Source: Streptomyces sp. NBC_00285
Lineage (GTDB): Bacteria > Actinomycetota > Actinomycetes > Streptomycetales > Streptomycetaceae
Direction of reading: 5' to 3'
Assembly: GCF_036174265.1 (NCBI RefSeq)
Contig: NZ_CP108055.1
Location: 620,001 to 684,000, forward strand
Length of the DNA stretch: 64,000 nt
Part shown: positions 1 through 9,086 of the stretch, piece after piece
How positions within the stretch are numbered: position 1 is the first letter of the stretch
Layout of the letters: each line of letters starts with the position of its first letter
Made by a program: the position numbers and the translations under genes
Notes under the pieces: model-generated
Seen by the model: the letters and a program-made list of their open reading frames with translations, nothing else
What the model was told of the DNA's origin: nothing
Database searches by the model: none

Positions 1-682
1 CCAAGTCCATCGCGAAGTGGTTGCGGGTCCCGGCGGACAGCACCATGAACGGCACCCCGTGCTCGGCGGCCACCCCCGCCACCAGGGCCTGGGTGCCGTC
101 GCCGCCCGCCACGCCGAGGAGGTCAGCGCCGTCCGCGAGAGCCTTGCGGGCCAGTGCCGCCGGATCGGGGTCGTTGTCGAGGTCGAGCAGAATCACCCGG
201 GCGCCCAGGGCCTCGGCCCGCTCCACCAGCCCGTGCGCACCGACCTTCCCACCGCCCGACCGCGGGTTCATGATCAGTACCGGCCTGCGCGGTGGCCGGA
301 CCGAGCGGGAACGCCCGCCCCGCGGCGCGCGCAAGTGACGCAAGGCGCTCCTGGCGCTGGCCAGCGCCGCGCCCCACAGCCCCAGTGCCGCCGCAGCGTA
401 CGGCCACAGACCGGAGACCGCGTACAGGACCAGGACGGCGATCGGTGCGGCCAGCGCCAGCAGGGCTCCGCAGACGCGCGCCACTCCCCGGTGCGCCACC
501 GCCCACCAGATGCCCGCACCGGCAAGACCGAGACCGGCGAGGCCCAGCAACAGCAGCAGCAACTGGCCCGCCGCCACCACCGCCACGACCACACCCGCCA
601 GACAGAGCAGGGCGAGCCGGGCCAGATTCCGCGCCTCGGTGCCGGCCCGCACCGCTTGGTCCTTCGCTCTCGTCGCGTTCAT
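1..682 (-). CDS. Diacylglycerol/lipid kinase family protein, C-terminus cut by window edge
   Basis: The reading frame opens at an ATG (680-682) and runs off the left edge, so 227 residues are visible. The first ~115 residues hold two hydrophobic blocks (about 21-60 and 70-110), so the protein is probably membrane-anchored. The DAGK catalytic fold follows, with MNPRSGGGKV at 138-147, the nucleotide-binding GGDGTQ at 193-198 and SAGTRNHFAMDL at 216-227. Family members phosphorylate diacylglycerol or related lipids. The substrate cannot be told from sequence. No close partner gene is seen; the catalase behind it lies 280 bp upstream on the same strand. Confidence 0.85.
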   Translation of the reverse strand, partial: MNATRAKDQAVRAGTEARNLARLALLCLAGVVVAVVAAGQLLLLLLGLAGLGLAGAGIWWAVAHRGVARVCGALLALAAPIAVLVLYAVSGLWPYAAAALGLWGAALASARSALRHLRAPRGGRSRSVRPPRRPVLIMNPRSGGGKVGAHGLVERAEALGARVILLDLDNDPDPAALARKALADGADLLGVAGGDGTQALVAGVAAEHGVPFMVLSAGTRNHFAMDL

Positions 683-904
683 GATGCTCGGCCGGTCCCC
701 CGGGGGTCCGCGTCCCGCGGGCGTGACGGCGACGCCCCCGTTCCGGGCACTGGCCTGCTGCTCCCCTCGGTGCTGACTGCGTCCCGCCACTCCGGCGTCC
801 TGGGGCTCGTCTCCGGGCCGACGGCGCACGGGGTCTCGCCCCTGCGGGACGGTGGCCCAACGATCTCACGCCGGGTCGACACACCTCGCGGCACACCCGG
901 GATG

Positions 905-924
905 CCGTCCGTCACGCCGGACGG
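905..924 (-). terminator. Possible terminator after catalase
   Basis: A 7-bp perfect stem (905-911 with 918-924) and a 6-nt loop lie about 40 bp past the catalase stop. It is GC-rich without a T run, as usual in Streptomyces. The rest of 683-962 shows nothing else I can support. Confidence 0.35.
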
Positions 925-962
925 GCCCCGGGCGGTGCCGTCACATCGAGGGGACGGATGCC

Positions 963-2621
963 TCACCTGGTCACGACGTGGCGTTCGTCGGGGACGCAGT
1001 GGGTCATGGTGAGTCCCTCGACGTCACGGGGCGGGTTCTTGCCGAGGTTGGACAGCCGGTCGCCGTCCTCGTCGGTGAGGTCCTGGGACGCCAGTGGTTC
1101 GAGTCCGGCGACGTCGTCGGGGCTGATGCCGAGGCCCTCGCCGACCCGTAGGCCCAGATCGTTCTCGACGAGCAGGAAGTGCCAGACCATGCGCTCCTGC
1201 ACGGGCCGGTCGCACTGGGAGAGCAGGTCGGTGAAGTTCTTCACGAGGTCGTCGCGCTCCCACTCCTCCAGGAGCAGGTAGCGCTGGCCGGCCTGCAGGT
1301 AGTCGTTGGTGCGGGGGATGCGACTGCGGGTGAGGCGGCCGCGGATCTCCGGGCCCTGCTCGTCGAGTGTCGGATACTGCGCCTCGCGCAGGCCTCCGGT
1401 GATGGACGGTTCGTAGTTGACGTGGGGGTTCTCGCCTCCGCCGTCCACGTGGTACGTCATCTGGCCGTCGCGCTGGTTGGTGCGCACCTCGGCGTTCTTC
1501 GCCTGGTTGACGGAGAGCTGGAGGTAGTTGGGCCCGACTCGGTAGCGCTGGGTGTCGCTGTAGGAGAAGGTCCGGCCGACGAGCATCTTGTCGTCGGAGA
1601 AGTCGAGGCCGTCGACGAGGACGCCGGTGCCGAAGGAGATCTGCTCGTTCTCGGCGAAGAAGTTCTCGGGCATCCGGTCGAGCACCATGCGGCCCACCGG
1701 CTTCGGCGGGAATTGCTGCTCGGGCCACGTCTTGGTGTCGTCGAGCGGGTCGAAGTCCAGCTCGGGGTGGTCGTGGTCCTCCATGATCTGAACGAGCAGT
1801 TCCCACTCGGGGTGGTCGCCGCGGGCGACCGCCTCGTACAGGTCCTTGGTGGCGTGCCCCAGGCCGGCCGCCTGGACGTTGGCGGCGTCCTCCTCGGTCA
1901 TGCTGCGTACGCCCTGCTTGGGCATCCAGTGGTACTTGACCAGGACGGTGTCTCCCTCGGCGTTGACCCACTTGTAGGTGTTGACGCCGAAGCCCTGCAT
2001 GTGGCGGTAGTCGGCGGGGATGCCGCGCGGGCTGAACAGGTTGACCAGCATGTGCATCGCTTCCGGCGTCTGCGACATGAAGTCGAAGATGCGGCGCGGC
2101 TGCTGCTCGAAGGTGACCGGGTCGGGTTTGAGGGCGTGGATGACGTCCGGGAACTTGATCGCGTCCCGGATGAAGAAGACGCCCAGGTTGTTGCCCACCA
2201 GGTCCCAGTTGCCGTCCTCGGTGTAGAACTTCACCGCGAAACCGCGCGGGTCCCGGGCGGCCTCGGAGGAGTCGCGGCCCCCGATGACGGTGGAGAACCG
2301 GACGGCCAGGTCGGTGCGCTTGCCGCGCTCCTGGAACAGCTTGGCCCTGGTGTAGCGGCTGATCGGCTCGTCGCCCCAGGCGCCGTAGGCCTCGAAATGG
2401 CCGTAGGCGGTCACTCCACGTGCGTGGACGACACGCTCGGGGACGCGTTCCCGGTCGAAGTGGCTGATCTTCTCCAGGAACTGGTAGTTCTCCAGCGTGG
2501 CGGGGCCGCGGGCGCCGATGGTGCGCTGGTTCTGGTTGTCGTGGACCGGGTGGCCCTGGCGGTTGGTGAGTACCTTGCGGTCGTCGCCGTGGGCGGGACC
2601 GGTGCCGGACACGTCCGTCAT
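963..2621 (-). CDS. katA: Monofunctional heme catalase
   Basis: 552 residues from the ATG at 2621; a GAAGGAG ribosome site lies about 8 nt upstream, so the longer open frame is not used. It converts hydrogen peroxide to water and oxygen in the cytoplasm. The catalytic His66 sits in VVHARG, the distal Asn in DLVGNN, and the proximal heme Tyr motif [12 protein letters not shown] is intact. The RFSTVIGG and [17 protein letters not shown] blocks are classic for the family. The protein is about 60 residues longer than the usual ~485-residue small-subunit catalases, mainly at the C-terminus. It is divergent from the GIY-YIG gene across 223 bp. I saw no clear FurA or CatR site. Confidence 0.95.
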   Translation of the reverse strand: MTDVSGTGPAHGDDRKVLTNRQGHPVHDNQNQRTIGARGPATLENYQFLEKISHFDRERVPERVVHARGVTAYGHFEAYGAWGDEPISRYTRAKLFQERGKRTDLAVRFSTVIGGRDSSEAARDPRGFAVKFYTEDGNWDLVGNNLGVFFIRDAIKFPDVIHALKPDPVTFEQQPRRIFDFMSQTPEAMHMLVNLFSPRGIPADYRHMQGFGVNTYKWVNAEGDTVLVKYHWMPKQGVRSMTEEDAANVQAAGLGHATKDLYEAVARGDHPEWELLVQIMEDHDHPELDFDPLDDTKTWPEQQFPPKPVGRMVLDRMPENFFAENEQISFGTGVLVDGLDFSDDKMLVGRTFSYSDTQRYRVGPNYLQLSVNQAKNAEVRTNQRDGQMTYHVDGGGENPHVNYEPSITGGLREAQYPTLDEQGPEIRGRLTRSRIPRTNDYLQAGQRYLLLEEWERDDLVKNFTDLLSQCDRPVQERMVWHFLLVENDLGLRVGEGLGISPDDVAGLEPLASQDLTDEDGDRLSNLGKNPPRDVEGLTMTHCVPDERHVVTR

Positions 2622-2844
2622 GATCGAGGGCTCCTTCGGCTCGTGGCCGGAGGCGGGCCCCGGCTCAGCGAGCGGCCTCCGGCCGGTGTGGCGGATCACC
2701 CGAGTACCCGGCCAGGTCATGTCACTCACCCGCGGGCCGTCCGATCGCGTGACCGGTGGCCCCGGGGGCGATGTCAGACCCGCGTGGGAGCGTGAGAAGG
2801 GACCGGTGCGACGCGGACGCCGCCGGTCCGAAGGAGGCCGCGTC

Positions 2845-3363
2845 ATGACCGACGTCGACTCGCAGTTCCTGCGTGGCCTGTTCGACGAGGAGGGCAGCCT
2901 GCACGCTGCGGGCCGCACCGCGCTGTACCGGCTGTACGGCCTTGAGGGTCTGCTGTATGTCGGCATATCGACCTGTCCGCTCACGCGGGTGCGCACGCAT
3001 CTGCGCGATCAGCCCTGGGGGGCGTGGGTCATCGGGATCCAGGTCGACTACCCGCAGGACGCGGAGGCGGCCGAGCGGGTGGCCGTCCAGGCGGAGCGCC
3101 CCAGGTACAACGTGGTCTTCAACGGCTCGATACCGCCGCCGCCCCCCGACCGTGCGGCGCGCCGCAGGGCCGAACTCGCCGCCGAGCGGAGACGGTTGGC
3201 GGAGTTCGAGGCCGCTGTGCCCGAGTCGACGACGCATCTGCGGCTCATCGAACGCGGGATCAGGGCGAAGAGGGCGAGGATCGCGAGGCTGGTCGAAAAG
3301 AGCGAGGACGACGGAGCCGGACAGGGCTCTCCTCCACCGCAGAGCAGGCCGACCACACCGTGA
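2845..3363 (+). CDS. Small GIY-YIG domain protein
   Basis: 172 residues starting at the ATG after AAGGAGG. The first ~95 residues form a GIY-YIG nuclease-like domain: ALYRLYG and LLYVGIS supply the two tyrosine motifs, R and H follow in [13 protein letters not shown], and the Glu/Asn pair appears in [16 protein letters not shown]. The key nuclease residues are therefore present. The C-terminal half is a charged, probably coiled-coil segment rich in R, E and A, ending in a Pro/Ser-rich tail. Actinobacteria carry many such stand-alone proteins of unknown role; I infer possible DNA nicking but no partner is visible. Confidence 0.75.
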   Translation: MTDVDSQFLRGLFDEEGSLHAAGRTALYRLYGLEGLLYVGISTCPLTRVRTHLRDQPWGAWVIGIQVDYPQDAEAAERVAVQAERPRYNVVFNGSIPPPPPDRAARRRAELAAERRRLAEFEAAVPESTTHLRLIERGIRAKRARIARLVEKSEDDGAGQGSPPPQSRPTTP

Positions 3364-3615
3364 GCCCACCCCCAGCCGACTACCCACTCGACGGAGACCG
3401 CCACTGCCCTGGCCCCTCTGTGCACCCCGCACCGGCCCCGCCCGAAGGGTTCGGTCGGAGGAACCAGAATCAGCCATCCCCCGTGCCCGGCGTGACGGAA
3501 GTGACCGATCTCCTGAACCCATGCGCGGGCTGGGTTAATCTCGTCTTCCGCCTGGGGGGCGAACTGGTATGCGTCGAAAGTGACTTCGGGGGATTTCTTG
3601 TCGGGACAGCGGCCG

Positions 3616-5364
3616 ATGCCGGTGGGGGACGCGGCCGCGGCGCTGCGGCAGACCGGCGCCTCACCCCTACGGCCCGGCGATCCGAGGAATGTCGGCCCCT
3701 ATGCGCCGGTGGCGCTGCTCGGCAGTGGTGGTATGGGGCGGGTCTACCTGGGACGTCTCACGGACGACCGTCCCGGCCTGGTCGCGGTGAAGGTGATCCG
3801 GCCGGAGTACGCGGAGGATCCGGGGTTCCGGCGCCGTTTCGAACGGGAGGCTGCGGTGCACGCCCGGCTTCGGACACCGCACGCACCGCGGCTGTGCGGC
3901 ACGGGCTTCGAGGACGAAGTGCTGTGGATGGCCACGGAGTACCTTCCCGGCTTCGATCTCGCGGAAGCCGTGCAGGAGCACGGCGCCCTGGAGCCGGCCG
4001 CGGTATGGCGGCTGGCGGCGGAGTTGGGGCAGGCTCTCGCGGCCCTCGCCGTCGCGGGGATCGTGCACCGGGACCTGAAGCCGTCCAACGTGCTCCTGTC
4101 CGTCCGGGGCGCGCATGTGATCGACTTCGGTATTTCCAAGGCGGCCGACGCGAGCGCGATCACCGGCACCGGCAACCGGGTGGGGACCCCTGCCTACATG
4201 TCGCCGGAACACCTGAGGGAGGGCCGGTCCGACACCGCGTCGGATGTGTTCTCGCTGGGCGGGACGCTGGTCTACGCGACGACAGGACGTGCGCCGTTCG
4301 GCGACGGCACCGGTGTCGACGTCATGCACCGGGTGGCGTTCGAGGAACCGAACCCCGAGGTGATCGCCGAGATCTCGGCGGCGGACGCGGACCTCGGTTA
4401 CCTGCTGACCGCCTGCCTGGACAAGGATCCGGCCCGGCGGCCGACCCCGCAGGACCTGATCGACGCGGCCGGGACACCCGCCGTGTCGTCCGCCTGGCCG
4501 CAGCCGCTGGGCGAGATGGTGCCGGCCCGGCAGCGGGCGTACGAGGTGCTGTACCACCTGCCTGTCGCGGACCTGGTCGGCCCACGCCCCCTAGATGTCC
4601 TGCCGCCGGCACCGGCCGCCCCGGTGTCCCAGCCCGCTCCGCCCGTCGTGGAGCCGTCGCCGGAGGCAGCAGGCGACCCGGCACCGACCCCGTCGGTACC
4701 ACCGGACACGGCGGCAGTCTCCGTCCGGTCCCGGAGGAAGCCGCTGCTGGTGACAGCGGCGGGCATCGCGGCCTGTGCCGTACTCGCGACGGCGTTCGTG
4801 CTCAGCCGTGAGGACTCCCCCGCCACCGCCTCTCCGGACAGCGGTGGCACACAGGCCGTCAAAAGCGCGCCGGGAGACGCCTCTTCCGCGCATGCGTCCC
4901 CGACGACGAGCGGGCAGAGCCGCACGGACGTCGACGGCGCCGTGAACGAGAGCCGCGCCGACAAGACCGCCACTGCCGCCCCGGGATCCAAGGCAACGGG
5001 CTCCGACGCAGCCCAGGCGGCGGACCCCTCTGCTCCCGGCACGACACCGGACACCTCCCCCACCCCCACACCCACACCGTCCGCCGACAGCCCGTCCGCC
5101 GTGACCGACACCGCCCCCTGGCTCTCCGAGTGCACGTACTACGCCGGCAAGAAACGCACACAGCTCGGCGACACCGGCAAGCGTGTGCAGCAGGTTCAGT
5201 GCATGCTGACGAAGCGCGGGTACAGCGTGGGAAGCACCGGTGTGGACGGTGACTTCGCGGCCGGCACGGAGACCGCCGTCGAGGCCTTCCAGAGCGACCG
5301 CGGGCTGGCCGTCAAGGGGATCGTGAATCACGCCACCTGGACCGCACTGCGCAGCTCGGAGTGA
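3616..5364 (+). CDS. Membrane Ser/Thr protein kinase with C-terminal peptidoglycan-binding domain
   Basis: 582 residues from the ATG at 3616; a GTG at 3580 is also in frame and neither has a strong ribosome site. The Hanks-type kinase domain is complete: GSGGMG at 36-41, Lys59 in VAVKV, HRDLKPSN at 151-158, DFG at 170-172 and GTPAYMSPEHL in the activation segment. A Pro-rich linker, one membrane span (about 375-395) and a Ser/Thr/Ala-rich extracellular stalk follow. The last ~80 residues form a PG_binding_1 domain (QLGDTGKRVQQVQCML, DGDFAAGTETAVEAFQ). Streptomyces PknB-type kinases usually carry PASTA repeats outside; here a peptidoglycan-binding domain takes that place. It probably senses wall state. 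Confidence 0.9.
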   Translation: MPVGDAAAALRQTGASPLRPGDPRNVGPYAPVALLGSGGMGRVYLGRLTDDRPGLVAVKVIRPEYAEDPGFRRRFEREAAVHARLRTPHAPRLCGTGFEDEVLWMATEYLPGFDLAEAVQEHGALEPAAVWRLAAELGQALAALAVAGIVHRDLKPSNVLLSVRGAHVIDFGISKAADASAITGTGNRVGTPAYMSPEHLREGRSDTASDVFSLGGTLVYATTGRAPFGDGTGVDVMHRVAFEEPNPEVIAEISAADADLGYLLTACLDKDPARRPTPQDLIDAAGTPAVSSAWPQPLGEMVPARQRAYEVLYHLPVADLVGPRPLDVLPPAPAAPVSQPAPPVVEPSPEAAGDPAPTPSVPPDTAAVSVRSRRKPLLVTAAGIAACAVLATAFVLSREDSPATASPDSGGTQAVKSAPGDASSAHASPTTSGQSRTDVDGAVNESRADKTATAAPGSKATGSDAAQAADPSAPGTTPDTSPTPTPTPSADSPSAVTDTAPWLSECTYYAGKKRTQLGDTGKRVQQVQCMLTKRGYSVGSTGVDGDFAAGTETAVEAFQSDRGLAVKGIVNHATWTALRSSE

Positions 5365-5373
5365 CGACACCCC

Positions 5374-5393
5374 GGGAACCAGGGCACGTTCCC
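5374..5393 (+). terminator. Weak terminator candidate after the kinase
   Basis: A 6-bp inverted repeat (GGGAAC at 5374-5379 with GTTCCC at 5388-5393) and an 8-nt loop start 10 bp past the stop. Confidence 0.25.
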
Positions 5394-5561
5394 AGGCGGC
5401 CGACGAATCGGGCATAGGGGCAGACAAGGACCTGGCAGTCAGTCAAATCTCGGGCGGGCGCGAGGAATTCACGCACGAGGACTGGCGCACCACCTGCCTC
5501 ACCGGGTATTTCCTGCCTCTGTCGTCATCGGCACTTCCGTGCCGTAGTGAAGGGAATCCCC

Positions 5562-6923
5562 GTGCGCCTGCGCCCCCTGCGCGTCCTGTGCTGCTCCGCC
5601 GTGCTCGCTCTGTCCGCACCCGCCCTGCTGCCGGGCACGGCCTCGGCGGCGGTCCCCGTCTCCGAGGTCTACCTCCAGAACTACGTCACCGGTCTCAACG
5701 CGGCCGACAGCGGCGGCAGCGTCACCGCGCACAACCCCCGAGGCAACGAGGACCACCAGCAGTGGACCCCCGTCCCGGTCGGCAGCGGCTATCAGCTGCG
5801 GAACGCCGACGAGTCCGGCACCTGCCTGGGCCGCAGCGGCACCTCCGCGGTCACCGCCACCTGCAGTGCGGACGGCACCACCTGGACGATCGCCGCCGGC
5901 GCCAACGGCACGTACACCGTCGCCGTTCCCGGCACCGAGCAGTACCTCACCGCTTCCTCCTCGGACTCCGCCGCCGTGCAGCTGGGCTCCGCAGGCGATC
6001 TCGCCCGCTGGTACCTCACCCCGGCCGCCTACGCCACCTCGGCGATGCCCTCCGCCGACACCCGCACCCTCGACCAGGTCACCTTCCTGACGACGCACAA
6101 CGCCTTCGCCAACGGCGTCGACGGCAACTTCGCCTCGTTCCCGGTCAGTCTGTTCCCCAACCAGAACTACGGCATCAGCCGTCAACTGGCCGACGGAGTA
6201 CGCGGCTTCATGCTCGACGACTACACCGTCTCCGGCCGGGCGGTGCTCTGCCACAACAGCTGCGACGGTGTCAGCAGCCCCGTCCCGCTCGCCACCGACC
6301 TCCAGCGCATGGTCGACTTCCTCAAGGCGAACCCCGGCCAGTTCGTCACCGTCTTCCTGGAGGACTACGCCTCCTCCGACGTCCTGAAGTCCTCTCTCGC
6401 CTCCGTCAGCGGCCTCTCCGACGTGCTCTACCGGCCCGACCAGGAAGGCGTGGCCACCACGGGCTGGCCCACCATGGCCGACCTCGCCGCCCGCGGCAAG
6501 CAGCTGCTGATCTTCAGCGACCGGACGCGGGCGAGCGACACGGCGAACGGCTGGAGCACCCGTGACACCTTCGGGGTGATGTACCAGCGCGAGTGGACCG
6601 TGGAGAACTACTGGTCCATGGGCGGCGGCATCGGCGACTCCGACTGGTCCTGCTACAGCCGCTGGGGCACCGCCAGACCGCTCACCACGGACTCGTCAGC
6701 CTTCCACCCGCTGTTCGTGATGAACCACTTCCGGGACTACACCATCGGTTCCACCGCCGGGACCGACAACGGCAAGCTCCTCAACCGCGCGCAGAACTTC
6801 TGCACGCCCGCCGCCCGCAAGAAGCCCACCTACCTCTCCGTCGACCGCTACGACCTCGGCTCCCCCACCCCGCTCGCCGCGGTGGGCACCCTCAACACCT
6901 ACGTCCTCACGCCCGGACAGTAG
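5562..6923 (+). CDS. Secreted PI-PLC X-domain phosphodiesterase with ricin-like N-terminal domain
   Basis: 453 residues. The GTG at 5562 is chosen because AAGGGA lies 6 nt before it; another GTG at 5547 has no such site. A Sec signal peptide (RPLRVLCCSAVLALSAPALLPGTASA) is followed by a ~120-residue beta-trefoil-like region (YLQNYVTGLNAADSGG, HQQWTPVPVG) resembling ricin-type lectin repeats. The PI-PLC X-type domain follows, with the catalytic-His motif TFLTTHNAF and GVRGFMLD. Family enzymes cleave phosphatidylinositol or glycerophosphodiesters outside the cell. The exact substrate is not known. It converges on the DUF4097 lipoprotein gene with only 22 bp between stops. Confidence 0.85.
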   Translation: MRLRPLRVLCCSAVLALSAPALLPGTASAAVPVSEVYLQNYVTGLNAADSGGSVTAHNPRGNEDHQQWTPVPVGSGYQLRNADESGTCLGRSGTSAVTATCSADGTTWTIAAGANGTYTVAVPGTEQYLTASSSDSAAVQLGSAGDLARWYLTPAAYATSAMPSADTRTLDQVTFLTTHNAFANGVDGNFASFPVSLFPNQNYGISRQLADGVRGFMLDDYTVSGRAVLCHNSCDGVSSPVPLATDLQRMVDFLKANPGQFVTVFLEDYASSDVLKSSLASVSGLSDVLYRPDQEGVATTGWPTMADLAARGKQLLIFSDRTRASDTANGWSTRDTFGVMYQREWTVENYWSMGGGIGDSDWSCYSRWGTARPLTTDSSAFHPLFVMNHFRDYTIGSTAGTDNGKLLNRAQNFCTPAARKKPTYLSVDRYDLGSPTPLAAVGTLNTYVLTPGQ

Positions 6924-6945
6924 CCAGGGGCCGCTGGGTGCGGGG

Positions 6946-7710
6946 TCAGTCCCGACGGGCGTCGACGTCACCGTTGACCGTGGTCAGCGTCATGGCGCGG
7001 TTCCCGTCCGGACGGCTCGTGGGGACGGAGGTCGTGACACGGCCGTTGTCGGTCGCCGCGGCGATCCGGTAGGCGGGGCTGTCGGACGGGACCGTGACGT
7101 CGACCGAGCCGTTGACGGTCGTCGCGGTGACGCGCGAGGGCGCTGCGGCGCACCCCAGCGTCACGTCCCCGTTGGTCGTCTCGGCATGCAGCCGTTGCGC
7201 TCCGAGGGCCGTCGCGCGCACCGAGCCGTTGCGGGTGGCCAGCCGTACCGCGGTGTGGCGGTTCCCGGAGCGGGTGACCGTCACATCCCCGTTGACGGTC
7301 GTCACGTCCAGGGCGCCGGACACGCCCGCCACGTCGACGCCGGCGTTGCGTGCGGTGACCGTGATGCTCAGGCCGTCGGGGACTTCCACGTAGGGCATCC
7401 GGGGGCAGTCGTGGCCGCCGTCGGTCCGGTCGTCGCACGACAGGTCGAGCGTTCGGATGGTGCCGCGGTGGGACCAGTGTCCCTCGACGCGGTCGTCGAC
7501 GGTGACGCGGCGGCCGTCGGCAGGACGCAGCCGCAGGCCGTTGTCGGTGGCGATCAGCAGGTGTTCACCGGAGGGCTCAGCGCGGAGTGCTCCCGCCTCC
7601 TGCGGGGTGCCGGATCGGCCTTGGTGATCGCCGCTGCACGCCCCGGCGAGGGGCAGCAGCGTCAGCACAGTCATCAGGCGCACGAGGCGCCGTGTCGGCA
7701 TCGCCTTCAT
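6946..7710 (-). CDS. DUF4097-type beta-repeat lipoprotein
   Basis: 254 residues from an ATG at 7710; ATGs at 7743 and 7701 are alternatives and none has a clear ribosome site. The lipobox LPLAGAC directs lipid attachment and export. The mature part repeats a short beta-strand motif, TVNGDV / TRNGSV / TTNGDV / TVNGSV / TDNGRV / TVNGDV, typical of DUF4097 right-handed beta-helix-like proteins. These are often linked to envelope-stress sensing, but no function is proven for this one. It lies about 100 bp downstream of the DUF475 gene on the same strand and could share its transcript. Confidence 0.75.
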   Translation of the reverse strand: MKAMPTRRLVRLMTVLTLLPLAGACSGDHQGRSGTPQEAGALRAEPSGEHLLIATDNGLRLRPADGRRVTVDDRVEGHWSHRGTIRTLDLSCDDRTDGGHDCPRMPYVEVPDGLSITVTARNAGVDVAGVSGALDVTTVNGDVTVTRSGNRHTAVRLATRNGSVRATALGAQRLHAETTNGDVTLGCAAAPSRVTATTVNGSVDVTVPSDSPAYRIAAATDNGRVTTSVPTSRPDGNRAMTLTTVNGDVDARRD

Positions 7711-7815
7711 GCCCCGTCGAATGCCCCGCCCTGTCCCAGTCATGACAGCCGTGACCGGGTTCGTGTCCGACTCCCGGGCCGGGCGCACCGCACGGTCCGC
7801 CCGGCCGTGTCCCGG

Positions 7816-8940
7816 CTAGGGGATCGGGACCGACTCGGACGTCGTCCTCGCGCCCTCGGCGGCCGCGAGCGCCTTGTTGCGGCGCACGGACGACCAGAAG
7901 GACCAGCCGATCAGGATGACACCCACGAGGCCGGTGATGATCTCGTTGATCTGGTACTGGATGGTGACCATGAGGATCACCGCGAGCGCGCCGATCGCGT
8001 AGTGGGCGCCGTGCTCCAGGTAGACGTAGTCGTCGAGGGTGCCCTGGCGGACCAGGTACACGGTCAGCGACCGCACGTACATCGCGCCGATGCCCAGGCC
8101 CAGCGCCATCAGCACGATGTCGTTGGTGATCGCGAACGCGCCGATCACACCGTCGAAGGAGAACGAGGCGTCCAGCACCTCCAGGTACAGGAACATGAAG
8201 AACGCGGCCTGGCCGGCCAGCTTGACCCCCGAACCGGCCGTGCCCGAGCGCTCGGCCTCTTCCTCGCGCTCCTCCTCGTCGTCGAGCCGGTCCTCGAAGT
8301 AGCCGGAGAGACCGCCGACGATCATGTAGGTGATCAGACCCGCGATACCGGAGATCAGGACGGTCTGTGCCTTGTCGACATGCGCGCCGCCATGCTGGTG
8401 GGCGTTGGTCGCGAAGGTGAACGCGGTGACCAGCAGGACGACCAGCGCGATGCACACCGACAGCATGTCGACCTTGCCGAGCTTGGCCAGCGGCCGCTCG
8501 ATCCAGCGCAGCCACTGGATGTCACGGTCCTCGAAGATGAAGTCCAGGAAGATCATCAGCAGGAACATGCCACCGAACGCGGCGATCGCCGGGTGCGCGT
8601 CGGTGACCAGCTGCTGGTAGTGGTCCTTGTTGTTGAGGGCGAGGTCGACCGCCTCGATGGGCCCCATCTTCGCGGTGACCGCGACGATCACGACGGGGAA
8701 GACCAGCCGCATGCCGAAGACGGCGATCAGGACACCGACGGTGAGGAAGATCTTCTGCCAGAAGGCATTCATCTTCTTCAGGACCCCGGCGTTGACCACC
8801 GCGTTGTCGAACGACAGGGAGATCTCCAGCACGGCCAGGATCGCCACGATTCCGAACGCGGCCCAGCCGTCGTACAGCACTGCTGCTGCCAGGCCGAGCG
8901 CGGTGATCGCGAACGCCCAGCGGAAGGTCTTCAGAATCAC
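7816..8940 (-). CDS. DUF475 / TerC-like integral membrane protein
   Basis: 374 residues. The GTG at 8940 gives the N-terminus MILKTFRWAF that fits the family; GTG 8946 and TTG 8949 are also open. About eight to nine hydrophobic spans are visible, with acidic signatures LEISLSFDNAVVNAG near the start and LEVLDASFSFDGVIGAF later. These paired SFDN/SFDG motifs are typical of TerC/DUF475 proteins, which are linked to tellurite resistance and metal (manganese) export. A very acidic cytoplasmic loop (DRLDDEEEREEEAE) lies in the middle. No terD genes are next to it here. The role in metal handling is inferred from family only. Confidence 0.85.
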   Translation of the reverse strand: MILKTFRWAFAITALGLAAAVLYDGWAAFGIVAILAVLEISLSFDNAVVNAGVLKKMNAFWQKIFLTVGVLIAVFGMRLVFPVVIVAVTAKMGPIEAVDLALNNKDHYQQLVTDAHPAIAAFGGMFLLMIFLDFIFEDRDIQWLRWIERPLAKLGKVDMLSVCIALVVLLVTAFTFATNAHQHGGAHVDKAQTVLISGIAGLITYMIVGGLSGYFEDRLDDEEEREEEAERSGTAGSGVKLAGQAAFFMFLYLEVLDASFSFDGVIGAFAITNDIVLMALGLGIGAMYVRSLTVYLVRQGTLDDYVYLEHGAHYAIGALAVILMVTIQYQINEIITGLVGVILIGWSFWSSVRRNKALAAAEGARTTSESVPIP

Positions 8941-9086
8941 TGGCACCAAGTCCTGTTGTCGAGCGGTGGCCGGGGAGGGCTCAGGCGGCCCATGGCATCA
9001 CGGGCGTTGTCTATCACGGTTGTCGGTCACCGAGGTGGCCGCGGGGTGCCGACGCGGACGTACGGTCCCCGGGCCGGCTGTCCCGG

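Noticed and set aside
1179..2795. 538-codon plus-strand frame opposite the catalase
   Set aside because: Composition shadow of a well-supported catalase; no motifs or ribosome site.
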